NCBI GenBank assembly: GCA_016713535.1
Contig: JADJOY010000022.1
Coordinates: forward strand, 62,001-126,000
DNA length: 64,000 nt
Direction: 5' to 3'
DNA from: JADJOY01 sp016713535 [NCBI: Deltaproteobacteria bacterium]
GTDB lineage: Bacteria; JADJOY01
Shown here: positions 10,554 to 18,889 of the stretch, piece by piece
Layout: every line of letters starts with the position of its first letter
Numbering within the stretch: position 1 is the stretch's first letter
Notes under the pieces: generated by a model
Told to the model about the DNA's origin: nothing
The model's database searches: none
What the model saw: only the letters and a program-made list of their open reading frames with translations
Made by a program: the position numbers and the translations under genes

Positions 10554-10759
10554 GTTCCGATCCTCGCTTTCGCTCGCGCCGGGTGCCGCGGGGCGCTTCC
10601 GGCGGGATGCCCGCGCCGAGCGCGGGTCACGCCCACCGATCCGGGTCCGACTTCGCGGGTGTTGGGGGATGCCGCCCCCGCCGGCCGACGCACGGCGTGA
10701 GCCGCCTCGACCCTGCGCTGGGCACGCGGGCTCCATGTATGGGAATGGACCGCGAGGTG

Positions 10760-11869
10760 TCAAGGACGCGGCGCCCGCGCAGGGATCGCGGACGAAGCGG
10801 GCGCGGATGGGGCCACGAGCGGCGCCTCGCCCGCCACCTGGCGGCGCACCCAGCCGCCCAGCCGGCGCAGGCCGAGGCCGAGGAAAAAGCCCATCGGGAA
10901 GAAGCTCACCGTGAAGATCTTGGGCGACGCGGTCAGGATGCCGATCGCCCAGCAAGCGCCCCACCCCCATGCCAGCACGCTGCGCCGCACCCGCGGATCG
11001 GCCGCCGCGAGCAGCAGCCCGAGCGGTGCCAGGGTGAGGAGGTGCTCGGCGTCGCGGATGCGCGTCGCGATCAGCGCCAGCACCACCGAGCCCATGAGCG
11101 CGAGCGACACCTCGACGGCGCGGCGGACCGGCGCCGGCGCCGCGGCGAGATCCGGCGAGGTCATCGAGCCGGCGGGATGCGCGGAAGGCGCCATCGTGGC
11201 GAGCGCGACGAAGAAGAGCCCGAGCTCGATCGCGAACCCGAGCTCGGGGCCTTCGCCCACGCCGTGGATCGCCCGGAAGTGAAGCGCCGCCCCCGCGGCC
11301 ACGATCGGCACGCGCAGCCACAGGTGGCGGGGCGCCCAGGTGCGCGCCGCGAGCCACCAGAACAGGAACCCACCCACGAACAGCGCCCAGCCGATCAGCG
11401 GCACCGGGGGGATCACCACCCACGCGTGGCTGCCGTCGGCCGGCGGCGGGATCACCCACGGCACCCGGTCGACGGTCCAGCTCCACCACCCGAGCGAGGT
11501 CCCGACCGCCTCCATCGGATACGAGATCGCGGCGGTGACGAGCATCGCGACCAGCACCGTGTGCGGAAAGCCGCCCCGGCTCGCGGGAAAGCGCGCCAGC
11601 AGCCGCTCGGCGATCGTCCACGCCAGATAGCTGGTGAAGAGCCAGCCGATCACCACGCCGAGCGGCGCGCGGAAAATCCTCACCGCCGGCTCGTGGGCGT
11701 AGTAGTAGACGTGGAAGCAGCCCGCGACCGAGAGGTTCTCCTTCACCACGAAGTAGACGAAGGCGAGTGCCATGAACTCGGCGGCGACGCGCGCGCCGTG
11801 AAGCGCGCGCGCGTGGAGCGCGAGCAGCGCCAGGGCGACTCCAGCGGTCAGGAAGACGAGCGAGGGCAT
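10760..11869 (-). CDS. Polytopic membrane protein, unknown (weak carotenoid-biosynthesis-like resemblance)
   Basis: A 369-residue integral membrane protein with about nine or ten hydrophobic segments from the ATG at 11869. Conserved-looking polar or aromatic positions inside membrane segments include KENLS near 43, YPMEAVGTSLGWWSW near 140 and VPLIGWALFVGGFLFWW. The Glu-Ala-Val-Gly...Gly-Trp pattern recalls the CruF/DUF422 group of carotenoid-pathway membrane proteins, but I cannot confirm this. It is divergent from the MFS transporter, with 105 bases between starts. A lone Pro/Ala-rich tail closes the protein. Confidence 0.6.
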   Translation of the reverse strand: MPSLVFLTAGVALALLALHARALHGARVAAEFMALAFVYFVVKENLSVAGCFHVYYYAHEPAVRIFRAPLGVVIGWLFTSYLAWTIAERLLARFPASRGGFPHTVLVAMLVTAAISYPMEAVGTSLGWWSWTVDRVPWVIPPPADGSHAWVVIPPVPLIGWALFVGGFLFWWLAARTWAPRHLWLRVPIVAAGAALHFRAIHGVGEGPELGFAIELGLFFVALATMAPSAHPAGSMTSPDLAAAPAPVRRAVEVSLALMGSVVLALIATRIRDAEHLLTLAPLGLLLAAADPRVRRSVLAWGWGACWAIGILTASPKIFTVSFFPMGFFLGLGLRRLGGWVRRQVAGEAPLVAPSAPASSAIPARAPRP

Positions 11870-11974
11870 CGAGCGCGGCGCGAGGGGTGAAGCCACTCTA
11901 CCAGCCCCGCCGCCGATTGCGTGCCGGGGACTCACGGTGTAGCGTTCGGCGCCCTCGCGTTCCCGAAGCCGCGC

Positions 11975-13369
11975 ATGAGCGATCCCACCGTCGAGTCACC
12001 CGCGCCGCCGCGCAAGCGCTCGATGTCGCGGACCGCCGAGGTGCTGTTCGCGAGCGGGACGATCGGCAACGGGCTGCTGCCCGGCTTTCTCGTCGCGTGG
12101 CAGCTCTACTACTTCGTCCCGACCGACAAGCCGGCGCTGATCCCGGCCTACACGATCGGCGCCTGGGTGCTCGGTCCGGCGACGATCGTCGGCCTGGTCA
12201 ACCTGATCGGCCAGATCGTCCACTCGTTCGCGGACTGGGGCATCGGCTACGCGAGCGATCGCACCCGCACCCGCTGGGGACGCCGCATCCCGTGGATCGC
12301 CATCTCTGCGCCGATCTGCACGATCGCGTTCATGGCGATCTGGTGGCCGCCGAGCGCCGGCGCCGGCTGGATCAACCTCGCGTGGCTCGCGGCGATCCGC
12401 TCGATCATGTGGGTGGCCTACACCGGCGCCGTCGGCCCGTATTGCTCGCTGCTACCGGAGGTGACCGAGCCCGGTGCCGAGCGCAACCGGATCGCGGCGT
12501 TCATGGCGTTCTTCGAGGTCACCGGCACGATCATGGCGGGGTTCGTGGCGAGCAAGATCATCGACGCCTATCCGGACGGCGGCACGATCGCCGGCTTCCA
12601 CCTCACCGACGGCTACAAGTTCGCCGCGGCGTGCCTGAGCCTGATCTCGCTCACCTCGATGTGGATCTCGATCGCGGTGGTCCGCGAGAAGCCCTACGAT
12701 CGCAGCAAGGAGGTGCCGTTCGGTCCGGTCCAGTCGCTCGCCGAGACCCTCAAGAACCCCTCGTTTCGTCCGTACGCCGTCGCGTTCATCGCCTTCCGCA
12801 TCGCGCTCAACGCGATCCTCGTGGTGATGCCGTACCAGGTCAGCGTGTTGCTGCGGATCACGGATGCCGAATCGGCGACCGGGAATCTCCAGGCGGTGAT
12901 CGTGCTCGGGAGCATCCTGTTCTTCCCGCTGATCGACTGGCTGGTGAACCGGGGCGGCAAGCGGCGGGTGATGCTGTGGGGTTTCTTCGGCTTCGCCGTG
13001 GCGATGGCGGGCGGCGGGCTGATCGGGCGCTTGCCCTTCGGCTCCCCGGTCGCGCAGGCGTACCTGGTCTACGGTCTGTGCGCATTCCCGGTGGCGACGC
13101 TCTTCATGCTGCCGCGGCCGATCATGGCCGACATCATCGACCTCGACGCCGCGCGCACCGGCTACCGCCGCGAGGGCATCTACAACGGCGCGGAGGGCTT
13201 GCTCACCAAGGTGGCCGAGGGCATCGGCCCGTTCCTGGCCGGCGCGCTCCTCGATCACTTCGGCAGCACGGCGGCGAACCCCACCGGTGTGATCCTCACC
13301 GCGCCCGTCGCCGGCGCGATCTGCCTCATCGGCTGGCTGCTGTTCCTGCGCTATCCCATCAAGACCTGA
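11975..13369 (+). CDS. MFS transporter of the GPH (sugar:cation symporter) type
   Basis: 464-residue transporter with about twelve membrane spans. The GPH/MFS_2 hallmarks are visible: a first cytoplasmic loop with DWGIGYASDRTRTRWGRRIP (D-x5-D-x-T-x2-R-x-GR-R-P) and, in the second half, RPIMADIIDLDAARTGYRREG before a GLLTKVAEGIG span. Members move glycosides, sugars or related solutes with a cation; others carry lipids or secondary metabolites. The N-terminal 18 residues are charged and cytoplasmic. It starts divergently from the neighbouring membrane protein and has no co-directional partner gene, so the substrate is open. Confidence 0.85.
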   Translation: MSDPTVESPAPPRKRSMSRTAEVLFASGTIGNGLLPGFLVAWQLYYFVPTDKPALIPAYTIGAWVLGPATIVGLVNLIGQIVHSFADWGIGYASDRTRTRWGRRIPWIAISAPICTIAFMAIWWPPSAGAGWINLAWLAAIRSIMWVAYTGAVGPYCSLLPEVTEPGAERNRIAAFMAFFEVTGTIMAGFVASKIIDAYPDGGTIAGFHLTDGYKFAAACLSLISLTSMWISIAVVREKPYDRSKEVPFGPVQSLAETLKNPSFRPYAVAFIAFRIALNAILVVMPYQVSVLLRITDAESATGNLQAVIVLGSILFFPLIDWLVNRGGKRRVMLWGFFGFAVAMAGGGLIGRLPFGSPVAQAYLVYGLCAFPVATLFMLPRPIMADIIDLDAARTGYRREGIYNGAEGLLTKVAEGIGPFLAGALLDHFGSTAANPTGVILTAPVAGAICLIGWLLFLRYPIKT

Positions 13370-13451
13370 CGCCAGCCCGGCGCCGACCGTTGCCGGGTCG
13401 AACCGCCGCGCCGCGGGGCGAAGGCTGGTGCTCCGTCCCGGGAGGGGATCG

Positions 13452-13580
13452 ATGGGCCGATCGAACGAGCGAGGTGTCGAGGGTCGCGTGGTGGCGGTGC
13501 TGCCCTACACCTCGACCGAGAACGACCCGGACGGAGCGTTCAACCTGACCGCGGTCGTGACGGGCGGCGATTGCCGATGA
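13452..13580 (+). CDS. Possible 42-residue small protein
   Basis: An ATG at 13452 preceded by a strong GGGAGGGG ribosome-site-like run opens a 42-residue frame (VEGRVVAVLPYTSTENDPDG, then FNLTAVVTGGDCR). Its composition is less Arg/Ala-biased than shadow frames around it. There is no family match that I recognise and no neighbour to support a role, so it may be chance. Confidence 0.25.
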   Translation: MGRSNERGVEGRVVAVLPYTSTENDPDGAFNLTAVVTGGDCR

Positions 13581-13692
13581 CGATGGGCGCGCGTGATGCG
13601 AAGCCCGCGCCTACCGACTCTCAACCCGGCCGGTCGCAGCGCGACGCCACGAGCGAAGCGAGTGCCTTGGGGGTGGGGCCCCGCCGAGACCC

Positions 13693-13712
13693 GGCGGCGA
13701 AGGATCGCCGCC
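13693..13712. terminator. 8-bp perfect hairpin, candidate bidirectional terminator
   Basis: GGCGGCGA-AGGA-TCGCCGCC, a perfect stem with a 4-base loop, between convergent genes. No U tract on either strand, so intrinsic termination is uncertain. Confidence 0.35.
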
Positions 13713-13740
13713 CTCCAGGCGGGACGGGGGTCTGGAACCC

Positions 13741-13759
13741 GCGTGCGCTTCTCGCACGC
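13741..13759 (-). terminator. 7-bp hairpin just after the minus-strand gene
   Basis: GCGTGCG-CTTCT-CGCACGC begins 12 bases beyond the stop of the minus-strand gene at 13772. Its position fits a terminator for that gene; it lacks a T tract. Confidence 0.35.
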
Positions 13760-13771
13760 TCCCCGGAGCAA

Positions 13772-14236
13772 TCAGCGAACGAAGCTGCCGATGAGCGACG
13801 CGGCGAGCGCGATCTCGGTGCCGTTGGTGCGGTGAGCGTCGCCGGCGCGCTCGAGCACCTCGCGGAGCGTCTCGTCTTCCTCGATCGACGCGAGGCTCAA
13901 CGCCTCGCGCGCGATCTCGCCCTCGTGCTCCGCGAGCACGGAGAGTCGCTGGAAGGTGCTGCCATCGACGGCGGCGGTGTCACGCACCGGCGGCGGACCG
14001 GCGAGCCCGAGCCGCGCGATCTGCGCGCGTAGCTCGGTGGCCAGCCCACGATCGCCCTCGGCCACCCGCGCCAGGTCGCGCTGGAAGCGCTCGCTGCGCA
14101 GGTCGGGCACGATCCGCTCGGCGCGGATCGCCGCTTCCTCCTCGGCCACCGCGAGGTTGCGCAGCCGCTCCACCGGTCGCTCGCGAACGACCGGCTCCTC
14201 GGAGAACAAGCGACGGATGCGAGCGCTCAGCGACAT
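13772..14236 (-). CDS. Hypothetical helical protein
   Basis: A 154-residue soluble, strongly charged protein, nearly all predicted helix (runs such as RNLAVAEEEAAIRAERIV and EHEGEIAREALSLASIEEDE), with no Cys and no signal peptide. The spacing of Glu/His residues (QRLSVLAEHEGEIAREAL; ASIEEDETLREVLERA) vaguely recalls ferritin-like four-helix bundles, but the paired ExxH motifs are not complete, so I do not assign that family. It lies downstream of mrp on the same strand with a 39-base gap and may be co-transcribed with the Fe-S genes. Confidence 0.6.
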   Translation of the reverse strand: MSLSARIRRLFSEEPVVRERPVERLRNLAVAEEEAAIRAERIVPDLRSERFQRDLARVAEGDRGLATELRAQIARLGLAGPPPVRDTAAVDGSTFQRLSVLAEHEGEIAREALSLASIEEDETLREVLERAGDAHRTNGTEIALAASLIGSFVR

Positions 14237-14275
14237 GGCATCGGCTCCGTTGGTTGCACGCGGCGAGCGGCCGCG

Positions 14276-15367
14276 TCAGTTCGAGACCCACGTGATCGGC
14301 GAGCCCGGGTAGATCGCCGGCCCGTCGACGTTCATGACCGAGAGTCGAGCCGCGAGCGCGCCGGCCACCTCGAGGTAGACCTTCGACACCGCCGAGTCGG
14401 GGTCGGCCACGACCACCGGGCGGCCGTTGTCGCCGCCTTCGCGGATGGCGCCGACGATCGGCACCTCGCCCAGGAACGGCACCTGGAGCTCGTCGGCCTT
14501 CCGTCGCCCACCGCCGTGGCCGAAGATCTCGCTGCGCTCGTTGCAGTGCGGGCACAGGAAGTAGCTCATGTTCTCGACGATGCCGAGGACGGGCACGTTC
14601 ACCTTGGTGAACATCGCGAGGCCCTTCACGGCGTCGGCGAGCGCCACGTCCTGGGGCGTGGTCACGATCACCGCCCCGGCGAGCGGTGCCGACTGGGTGA
14701 GCGTGAGCTGGGCGTCGCCGGTCCCCGGCGGCAGGTCGATCACCAGGTAATCGAGCTCGCCCCAGTCCACCTGGGTCAGGAACTGGTGGAGGATGTTGTG
14801 GACCATCGGGCCGCGCCACACCACCGGCGTGTTCTCGGTGATGAGGAAGCCCATCGACATCACCTTGAGCCCGTAGCGCTCGACCGGCAGCAGCCGCTGA
14901 CCGACCATCCCGGGTCGCTCGTTGATGCCGAGCATGATCGGCACGCTGGGGCCGTAGATGTCGGCGTCGAGCAGACCCACGGTGGCGCCGCTGTGCCTGA
15001 GTGCGAGCGCCAGGTTCACGGCGGTGGTGGACTTGCCGACCCCGCCCTTCCCGCTCGCGACGGCGATCGGGTTCTTCACACCGGGGAGCATCTTCTGGTG
15101 CTCGAGCGAGCGCCCGCGGGTGTTGGCTGTCATGGTCACGTCCACCCCGGTGACCCCCGGGATCGCGCCCACGGCGCGCTGCGCCTCGTCGCGCAGCCGG
15201 TCCTTCACCGGGCACGCGGGCGTGGTCAGCTCGATCGTGAACTTGACCTGGCCTGCCTGGATCGAGAGACCCTTCACGAACCCGAGCTCCACGATGTCGC
15301 GGTGGAGGTCGGGGTCTTTCACCTGGCGAAGCGCGTTCAGGACCGCGCTCTCGGTCACCGAGCTCAT
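14276..15367 (-). CDS. mrp: Mrp/ApbC/NBP35-type Fe-S cluster carrier ATPase
   Basis: P-loop ATPase that holds and passes on 4Fe-4S clusters in the cytoplasm. An N-terminal MIP18/DUF59 domain covers about 1-90, with PACPVKDRL including its conserved Cys. The deviant Walker A GKGGVGKST is at 106-114, the switch DADIYGPS follows, and the cluster-ligand motif CPHC is in the C-terminal third (YFLCPHCNERSEIFG). 363 residues, normal length. The ATG at 15367 was chosen because it begins directly before the DUF59 domain. It lies 112 bases downstream of iscS on the same strand. Confidence 0.93.
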   Translation of the reverse strand: MSSVTESAVLNALRQVKDPDLHRDIVELGFVKGLSIQAGQVKFTIELTTPACPVKDRLRDEAQRAVGAIPGVTGVDVTMTANTRGRSLEHQKMLPGVKNPIAVASGKGGVGKSTTAVNLALALRHSGATVGLLDADIYGPSVPIMLGINERPGMVGQRLLPVERYGLKVMSMGFLITENTPVVWRGPMVHNILHQFLTQVDWGELDYLVIDLPPGTGDAQLTLTQSAPLAGAVIVTTPQDVALADAVKGLAMFTKVNVPVLGIVENMSYFLCPHCNERSEIFGHGGGRRKADELQVPFLGEVPIVGAIREGGDNGRPVVVADPDSAVSKVYLEVAGALAARLSVMNVDGPAIYPGSPITWVSN

Positions 15368-15479
15368 GTCGATCGCTCCTCGAGACGGTTGCGAGCCGCG
15401 GTCCGGATGGCGCCGCGACGAACCCCGCCGAACCATAACGCACCGCGCGAGCCTGCGACGGCGCGCCGCGGCAGAGGCG

Positions 15480-16700
15480 TCACGCCCGAGCGCGTGCCGC
15501 GCGGCGGCTCACCGCGCCCCAGAGCGGCGACATCGCTCGCAGCCGCTCGACCGCACGCACCAGCACCTCGATCGCGGCGTCGACGTCGCTCTCGGTGGTA
15601 GCGCGGCCGACGCCGAGGCGGAGCGAAGAGTGCGCGAGCTCGTCGCTCAGCCCGATCGCCTTGAGCACGTAGGACGCTTCCTTGGTGGCCGACGTGCAGG
15701 CCGAACCGGAGGCCACCGCGAGCTCGGGCATGCTCATCATCAGCGACTCGCCCTCGATGCACTCGAAGCTCACGTTCAGGTTGTTGGGGAGGCGTCCGCT
15801 GGCGGCGGCGGGCCCGTTGCGGCGCACGTGGGTGAGGCCGCTCTCGATCCCGCTCCACAGGCGGTCGCGCAACCCGGCCATGCGCGCCGCATGGGTCGCC
15901 CCGTCGGCGCGCGCGATCGCCGCCGCGGCGCCGAGGCCGACGATCCCGGGCACGTTGAGCGTGCCGGGGCGCAGGCCCTTCTCCTGACCGCCGCCGTGGA
16001 ACAGCGGCTCGAGTCGGATGGGCGGGCGGCGCGGGGCCACGTAGAGCGCGCCCACGCCTTTCGGCCCGTACATCTTGTGGGCGGAGATCGAGAGCAGGTC
16101 GATGGCATCGCGCTCGACGTGGACGTCGAGCTGGCCGAGCGCTTGTGCGGCGTCGCAGTGGAAGAGCACGCCACGGTCGCGGCACAGCCGGCCCACCTCC
16201 GCGACCGGCTGGACGGTGCCGATCTCGTTGTTGGCGTACATCAGGCTCACCAGCACGGTGCGGTCGGTGAGCGCCGTCGCGACCTGGCCGGCCTCGACAC
16301 GCCCCTCGCGGTCGACCGCCAGGTAGGTGACCTTCGTCCCCTCGCGCTCGAGGGCTTTCAGCGTGTCGAGCACGGCCTTGTGCTCGGTCACCTGGGTGAC
16401 GACGTGGTCGCCGCGGCGAGCGAGCGCGCGCACCGCGCCCTTGATCGCCAGGTTGTTGCTCTCGGTGGCACCGCTGGTGAAGAGGATCGTCTTCGCCTTG
16501 TCGGCACCGACGAGCTCGGCGACCTGGCGGCGCGCGAGCTCGACGGCTTCCTCGGCCTGCCAGCCGAACGCGTGGGTTCGCGAGGATGCGTTCCCGTAGC
16601 AGACGAGGAACATCCGGGTCATCTCGTCGACGACCCGGGGATCGACGGGCGTGGTGGCGTTGTGGTCGAGGTAGATCGGGCTGCGGACGGACTCGGTCAC
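15480..16700 (-). CDS. iscS: Cysteine desulfurase IscS/NifS
   Basis: PLP enzyme that removes sulfur from cysteine as a protein persulfide for Fe-S cluster and thio-cofactor synthesis. Start motif YLDHNATTPVD at 10-20; PLP lysine Lys209 in SAHKMYGPKG; active-site loop Cys335 in SGSACTSA, long-loop (class I) type. 406 residues. The GTG at 16700 overlaps the iscA stop by four bases and fits the family N terminus better than an in-frame start eight codons upstream. Operon iscR-iscA-iscS; no iscU, hscA, hscB or fdx is seen here. Confidence 0.95.
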   Translation of the reverse strand: MTESVRSPIYLDHNATTPVDPRVVDEMTRMFLVCYGNASSRTHAFGWQAEEAVELARRQVAELVGADKAKTILFTSGATESNNLAIKGAVRALARRGDHVVTQVTEHKAVLDTLKALEREGTKVTYLAVDREGRVEAGQVATALTDRTVLVSLMYANNEIGTVQPVAEVGRLCRDRGVLFHCDAAQALGQLDVHVERDAIDLLSISAHKMYGPKGVGALYVAPRRPPIRLEPLFHGGGQEKGLRPGTLNVPGIVGLGAAAAIARADGATHAARMAGLRDRLWSGIESGLTHVRRNGPAAASGRLPNNLNVSFECIEGESLMMSMPELAVASGSACTSATKEASYVLKAIGLSDELAHSSLRLGVGRATTESDVDAAIEVLVRAVERLRAMSPLWGAVSRRAARARA

Positions 16701-17017
16701 GAGAACGACTTGCCGCAACCGCACGTCGACGACGCGTTCGGGTTCTCGATCTTGAAGCCGGCGCCGTAGAGGCCGTCGACGTAATCGAGCCGCACACCCG
16801 TCAGGTAGATCAAGCTCTTGGCGTCGATGAAGACGCGTACGCCGTTGACCTCGAAGGTCTTGTCCTTGCCGCCCGCCGCCGGGTCGAAGCCCATCTGGTA
16901 CTGGAGCCCGGCGCAGCCGCCGCCGACGACGCGCATGCGCAGCCCGGCCTCGGGCTTGTTTTCCTTGGTCATGAGGTCGCGGATCTTCGCCGCGGCCGAA
17001 TCGGTCACCGTGATCAT
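16697..17017 (-). CDS. iscA: A-type Fe-S carrier IscA/ErpA family
   Basis: A 106-residue A-type carrier that delivers Fe-S clusters to apoproteins. The three ligand cysteines are present: one in VVGGGCAGLQY and two in the C-terminal STCGCGKSF. The N terminus MITVTDSAAAKIRDLM is typical. It lies between iscR (46-base gap) and iscS (GTGA overlap). Whether it corresponds functionally to IscA or ErpA cannot be told from sequence; the operon context favours IscA. Confidence 0.92.
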   Translation of the reverse strand: MITVTDSAAAKIRDLMTKENKPEAGLRMRVVGGGCAGLQYQMGFDPAAGGKDKTFEVNGVRVFIDAKSLIYLTGVRLDYVDGLYGAGFKIENPNASSTCGCGKSFS

Positions 17018-17063
17018 GGGGATTCCTCTCGTGCTGCTCCGTGCAAGGCGTGGGTGGCGCGGC

Positions 17064-17486
17064 TCACGCCGGGCTCGTGACCCACTGGATGTGCGCAAAA
17101 TCGCCGATCTTGGCGCCCGCCAGCGAGCCCCGTACCTGCTCGCGCAGGCCGCTCCAGAAGCTGCGCAGCGAGCACAGGTCCTCGTGTTGACAGAGGTTGG
17201 GCATGCGCTGGCAGTCGAAGAGCTCGATGGGTCCCTCGAGCGCCTCGATCACGTCCGCCAGCGAGATCTCGCTCGACGGACGCGCCAGCCGGATACCGCC
17301 GTTGGAGCCGCGCCGTGACGTCACGATACCCGCATTCGCGAGGTCGTGGACGATGTTCGCGAGAAATCGCTCCGAGATGCCCTTCGCGCTCGCGACCCGC
17401 CGCACGCTCGTGAACTGGTCGGTGCCGAGCTTGGCGAGATCGATCAGCAAGAGGAGGCCGTAGTCGGTCGCTTTGCTGAACTTCAT
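17064..17486 (-). CDS. iscR: Rrf2-family Fe-S regulator IscR
   Basis: Winged-helix transcription regulator sensing Fe-S status. 140 residues; N-terminal MKFSKATDYGLLLL and recognition-helix region FTSVRRVASAKGISERFL are family-typical. Cys92, Cys99 and Cys105 (DCQRMPNLC...DLC) match the cluster-ligating cysteines of IscR with nearly the same spacing, so it probably carries a cluster rather than acting as a cysteine-less Rrf2 repressor. First gene of iscR-iscA-iscS. It likely represses its own operon when clusters are plentiful. Confidence 0.92.
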   Translation of the reverse strand: MKFSKATDYGLLLLIDLAKLGTDQFTSVRRVASAKGISERFLANIVHDLANAGIVTSRRGSNGGIRLARPSSEISLADVIEALEGPIELFDCQRMPNLCQHEDLCSLRSFWSGLREQVRGSLAGAKIGDFAHIQWVTSPA

Positions 17487-17516
17487 CGGCTGCTCGCTGA
17501 TCTCACCAAGCTCATC

Positions 17517-17533
17517 CCACGGCCGCGCCGTGG
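17517..17533. promoter_or_regulatory. 17-bp palindrome upstream of iscR
   Basis: CCACGGC-CGC-GCCGTGG is a perfect 7-bp inverted repeat 31 bases upstream of the iscR ATG. It could be an operator or a leader hairpin. It does not match the AT-rich E. coli IscR type-1 or type-2 consensus, so an IscR role is speculation. Confidence 0.35.
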
Positions 17534-17602
17534 ACCCGTATCGATGTTCGATTCCCCCGTTTTTTGCAGGGGAAATGCAGTGTAACCGTGGGCTCTCCAC
17601 CG

Positions 17603-18718
17603 TCAAACGGCGGGCTCGGGTGGGAATGGGGGCGGCCCGGACCCAGCACCGGGTGGCGACGACGGAGCCGGCTCGGGGTGGCTCGCGAGCCACGCGTCGA
17701 GCCGCTTCGAGGCGGTGTCGGCCGAGGGATCCTCCTCGAGGAAGCGGATCGTCGCGGCGATGTCGCCGCCGCGCCCCTCGTGGAGGCGACGGAAGCGCCC
17801 GAGGTCGACGCGGTAGAGCTTGAGGCTGAGCAGGAACGCGTTGTTCCACGGCATCTCGGCGTAGCGGCGGAAGTTACCGACCGGCTCCTTGCGCAGCCGC
17901 TCCTGCCACAGCGCCATCCGCGCGTCGCGCCCCGCGATCTTCTCGGTGGGCGAAGCCGCGCCCCCGTAGTAGGCGTCGAGGTCGGCGAAGAGCTCCTCGA
18001 GGAACGCGGTGAAGCGCTCCTGGTCGGCGAGGCGCGCGGCGAGCGCCTTCGCCGCCGGTGAATCGGCCCCCTGGCTCCGCGACAAGAAGAGGATGGCACC
18101 TTCGCCGCCCACGAACGTCGCGAGCCCCTCGTTGAAGTCGGCGTTGCCCTTTTCGAAGATGGTCGCGTGCGTCGATTCGTGGACGATCGTGTCGACCAGC
18201 GACGCGTCGCCGCGCTGGAGCATCGGCGAGAGCACCGGGTCGGCGAACCACCCGAGCGTCGAGTACGCGTCGACCTCGCGCAGGTAGGTGTCGTAGCCGT
18301 CGGCCACCAGGGCGGTGCGCTCCTCCTCCGCCTGCGCGCGGTCGAAGAACCCCTTGTACGGAACGCGACCGACGATCGGGAAATGCCACAGGTAGGGCTC
18401 GAGCCGGTCCTTGGGAGCGGCCGAGAGCGCGATCGATGCGAACGGACGGTCGAGCGCCACGTACGTCTGGTAGCTGTCACCCGGCGTGAGCCCGATCTCG
18501 CGCGCCAGCTCACGCGCGCGGCCGACCAGCTCGAGCTTGGCCCGCACCTTGGGGTCCAGGTCGGGTTCCGCGAGCACCTCGGCGATCGGCTTGCGGTTCC
18601 ACAGGATCTCGAGCTGTCCCCTCGAGACGTGCGCCAGGTAGCCGAGACCGCAGCCCGGCAAGGTCGCGAGGAGCCAAGGAGCGAGCCACCGCTCCCACCT
18701 GATCCACCGCCGCTTCAT
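17603..18718 (-). CDS. Putative aminopeptidase-family lipoprotein (zinc protease-like)
   Basis: A 371-residue exported protein from the ATG at 18718; the N terminus carries a basic start, a hydrophobic stretch (APWLLATLPGC) and Cys as a likely lipobox residue. The body matches the bacterial putative aminopeptidase group: GYLAHVSRGQLEIL near the start, and a zinc-type VHESTHATIF with downstream NEGLATFVG, where His-Glu-x-x-His and the second Glu would bind metal. The C terminus is Pro/Gly-rich. No catalytic function has been shown for this family as far as I know. It is monocistronic here and divergent from the PP-loop gene. Confidence 0.75.
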   Translation of the reverse strand: MKRRWIRWERWLAPWLLATLPGCGLGYLAHVSRGQLEILWNRKPIAEVLAEPDLDPKVRAKLELVGRARELAREIGLTPGDSYQTYVALDRPFASIALSAAPKDRLEPYLWHFPIVGRVPYKGFFDRAQAEEERTALVADGYDTYLREVDAYSTLGWFADPVLSPMLQRGDASLVDTIVHESTHATIFEKGNADFNEGLATFVGGEGAILFLSRSQGADSPAAKALAARLADQERFTAFLEELFADLDAYYGGAASPTEKIAGRDARMALWQERLRKEPVGNFRRYAEMPWNNAFLLSLKLYRVDLGRFRRLHEGRGGDIAATIRFLEEDPSADTASKRLDAWLASHPEPAPSSPPGAGSGPPPFPPEPAV

Positions 18719-18889
18719 CGCCGATCCTCTCTTCGCGCTTCGTGCTCCTCGCGAACGACCCGCGCCGAGCGCGGCGCAGCGTAGAGGAGGTGGATCGCGA
18801 CGTCGAGATCGACGTTTGGACGGTGTTTTTCGCGCCGTGGTACGGTCGATCGCCCTTCCCCTTCGGGCTGGCCGGCGGCTCTCCCGACG

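Larger units (their letters stand above)
13370..13771. other. 402-bp intergenic region between convergent genes
   Basis: It separates the MFS transporter from the minus-strand helical protein. It holds two hairpins and one possible very small reading frame (each listed separately). The 13600-13740 part is G/C-run-rich (GGGGGTGGGGCCCCG) and looks like a structured non-coding segment. No tRNA could be folded here, and no strong promoter is seen. Confidence 0.5.

Noticed and set aside
13600-13770. tRNA or small RNA gene
   Set aside because: G/C runs and hairpins are present, but no cloverleaf, T-loop (GGTTCGAATCC type) or discriminator arrangement could be built.
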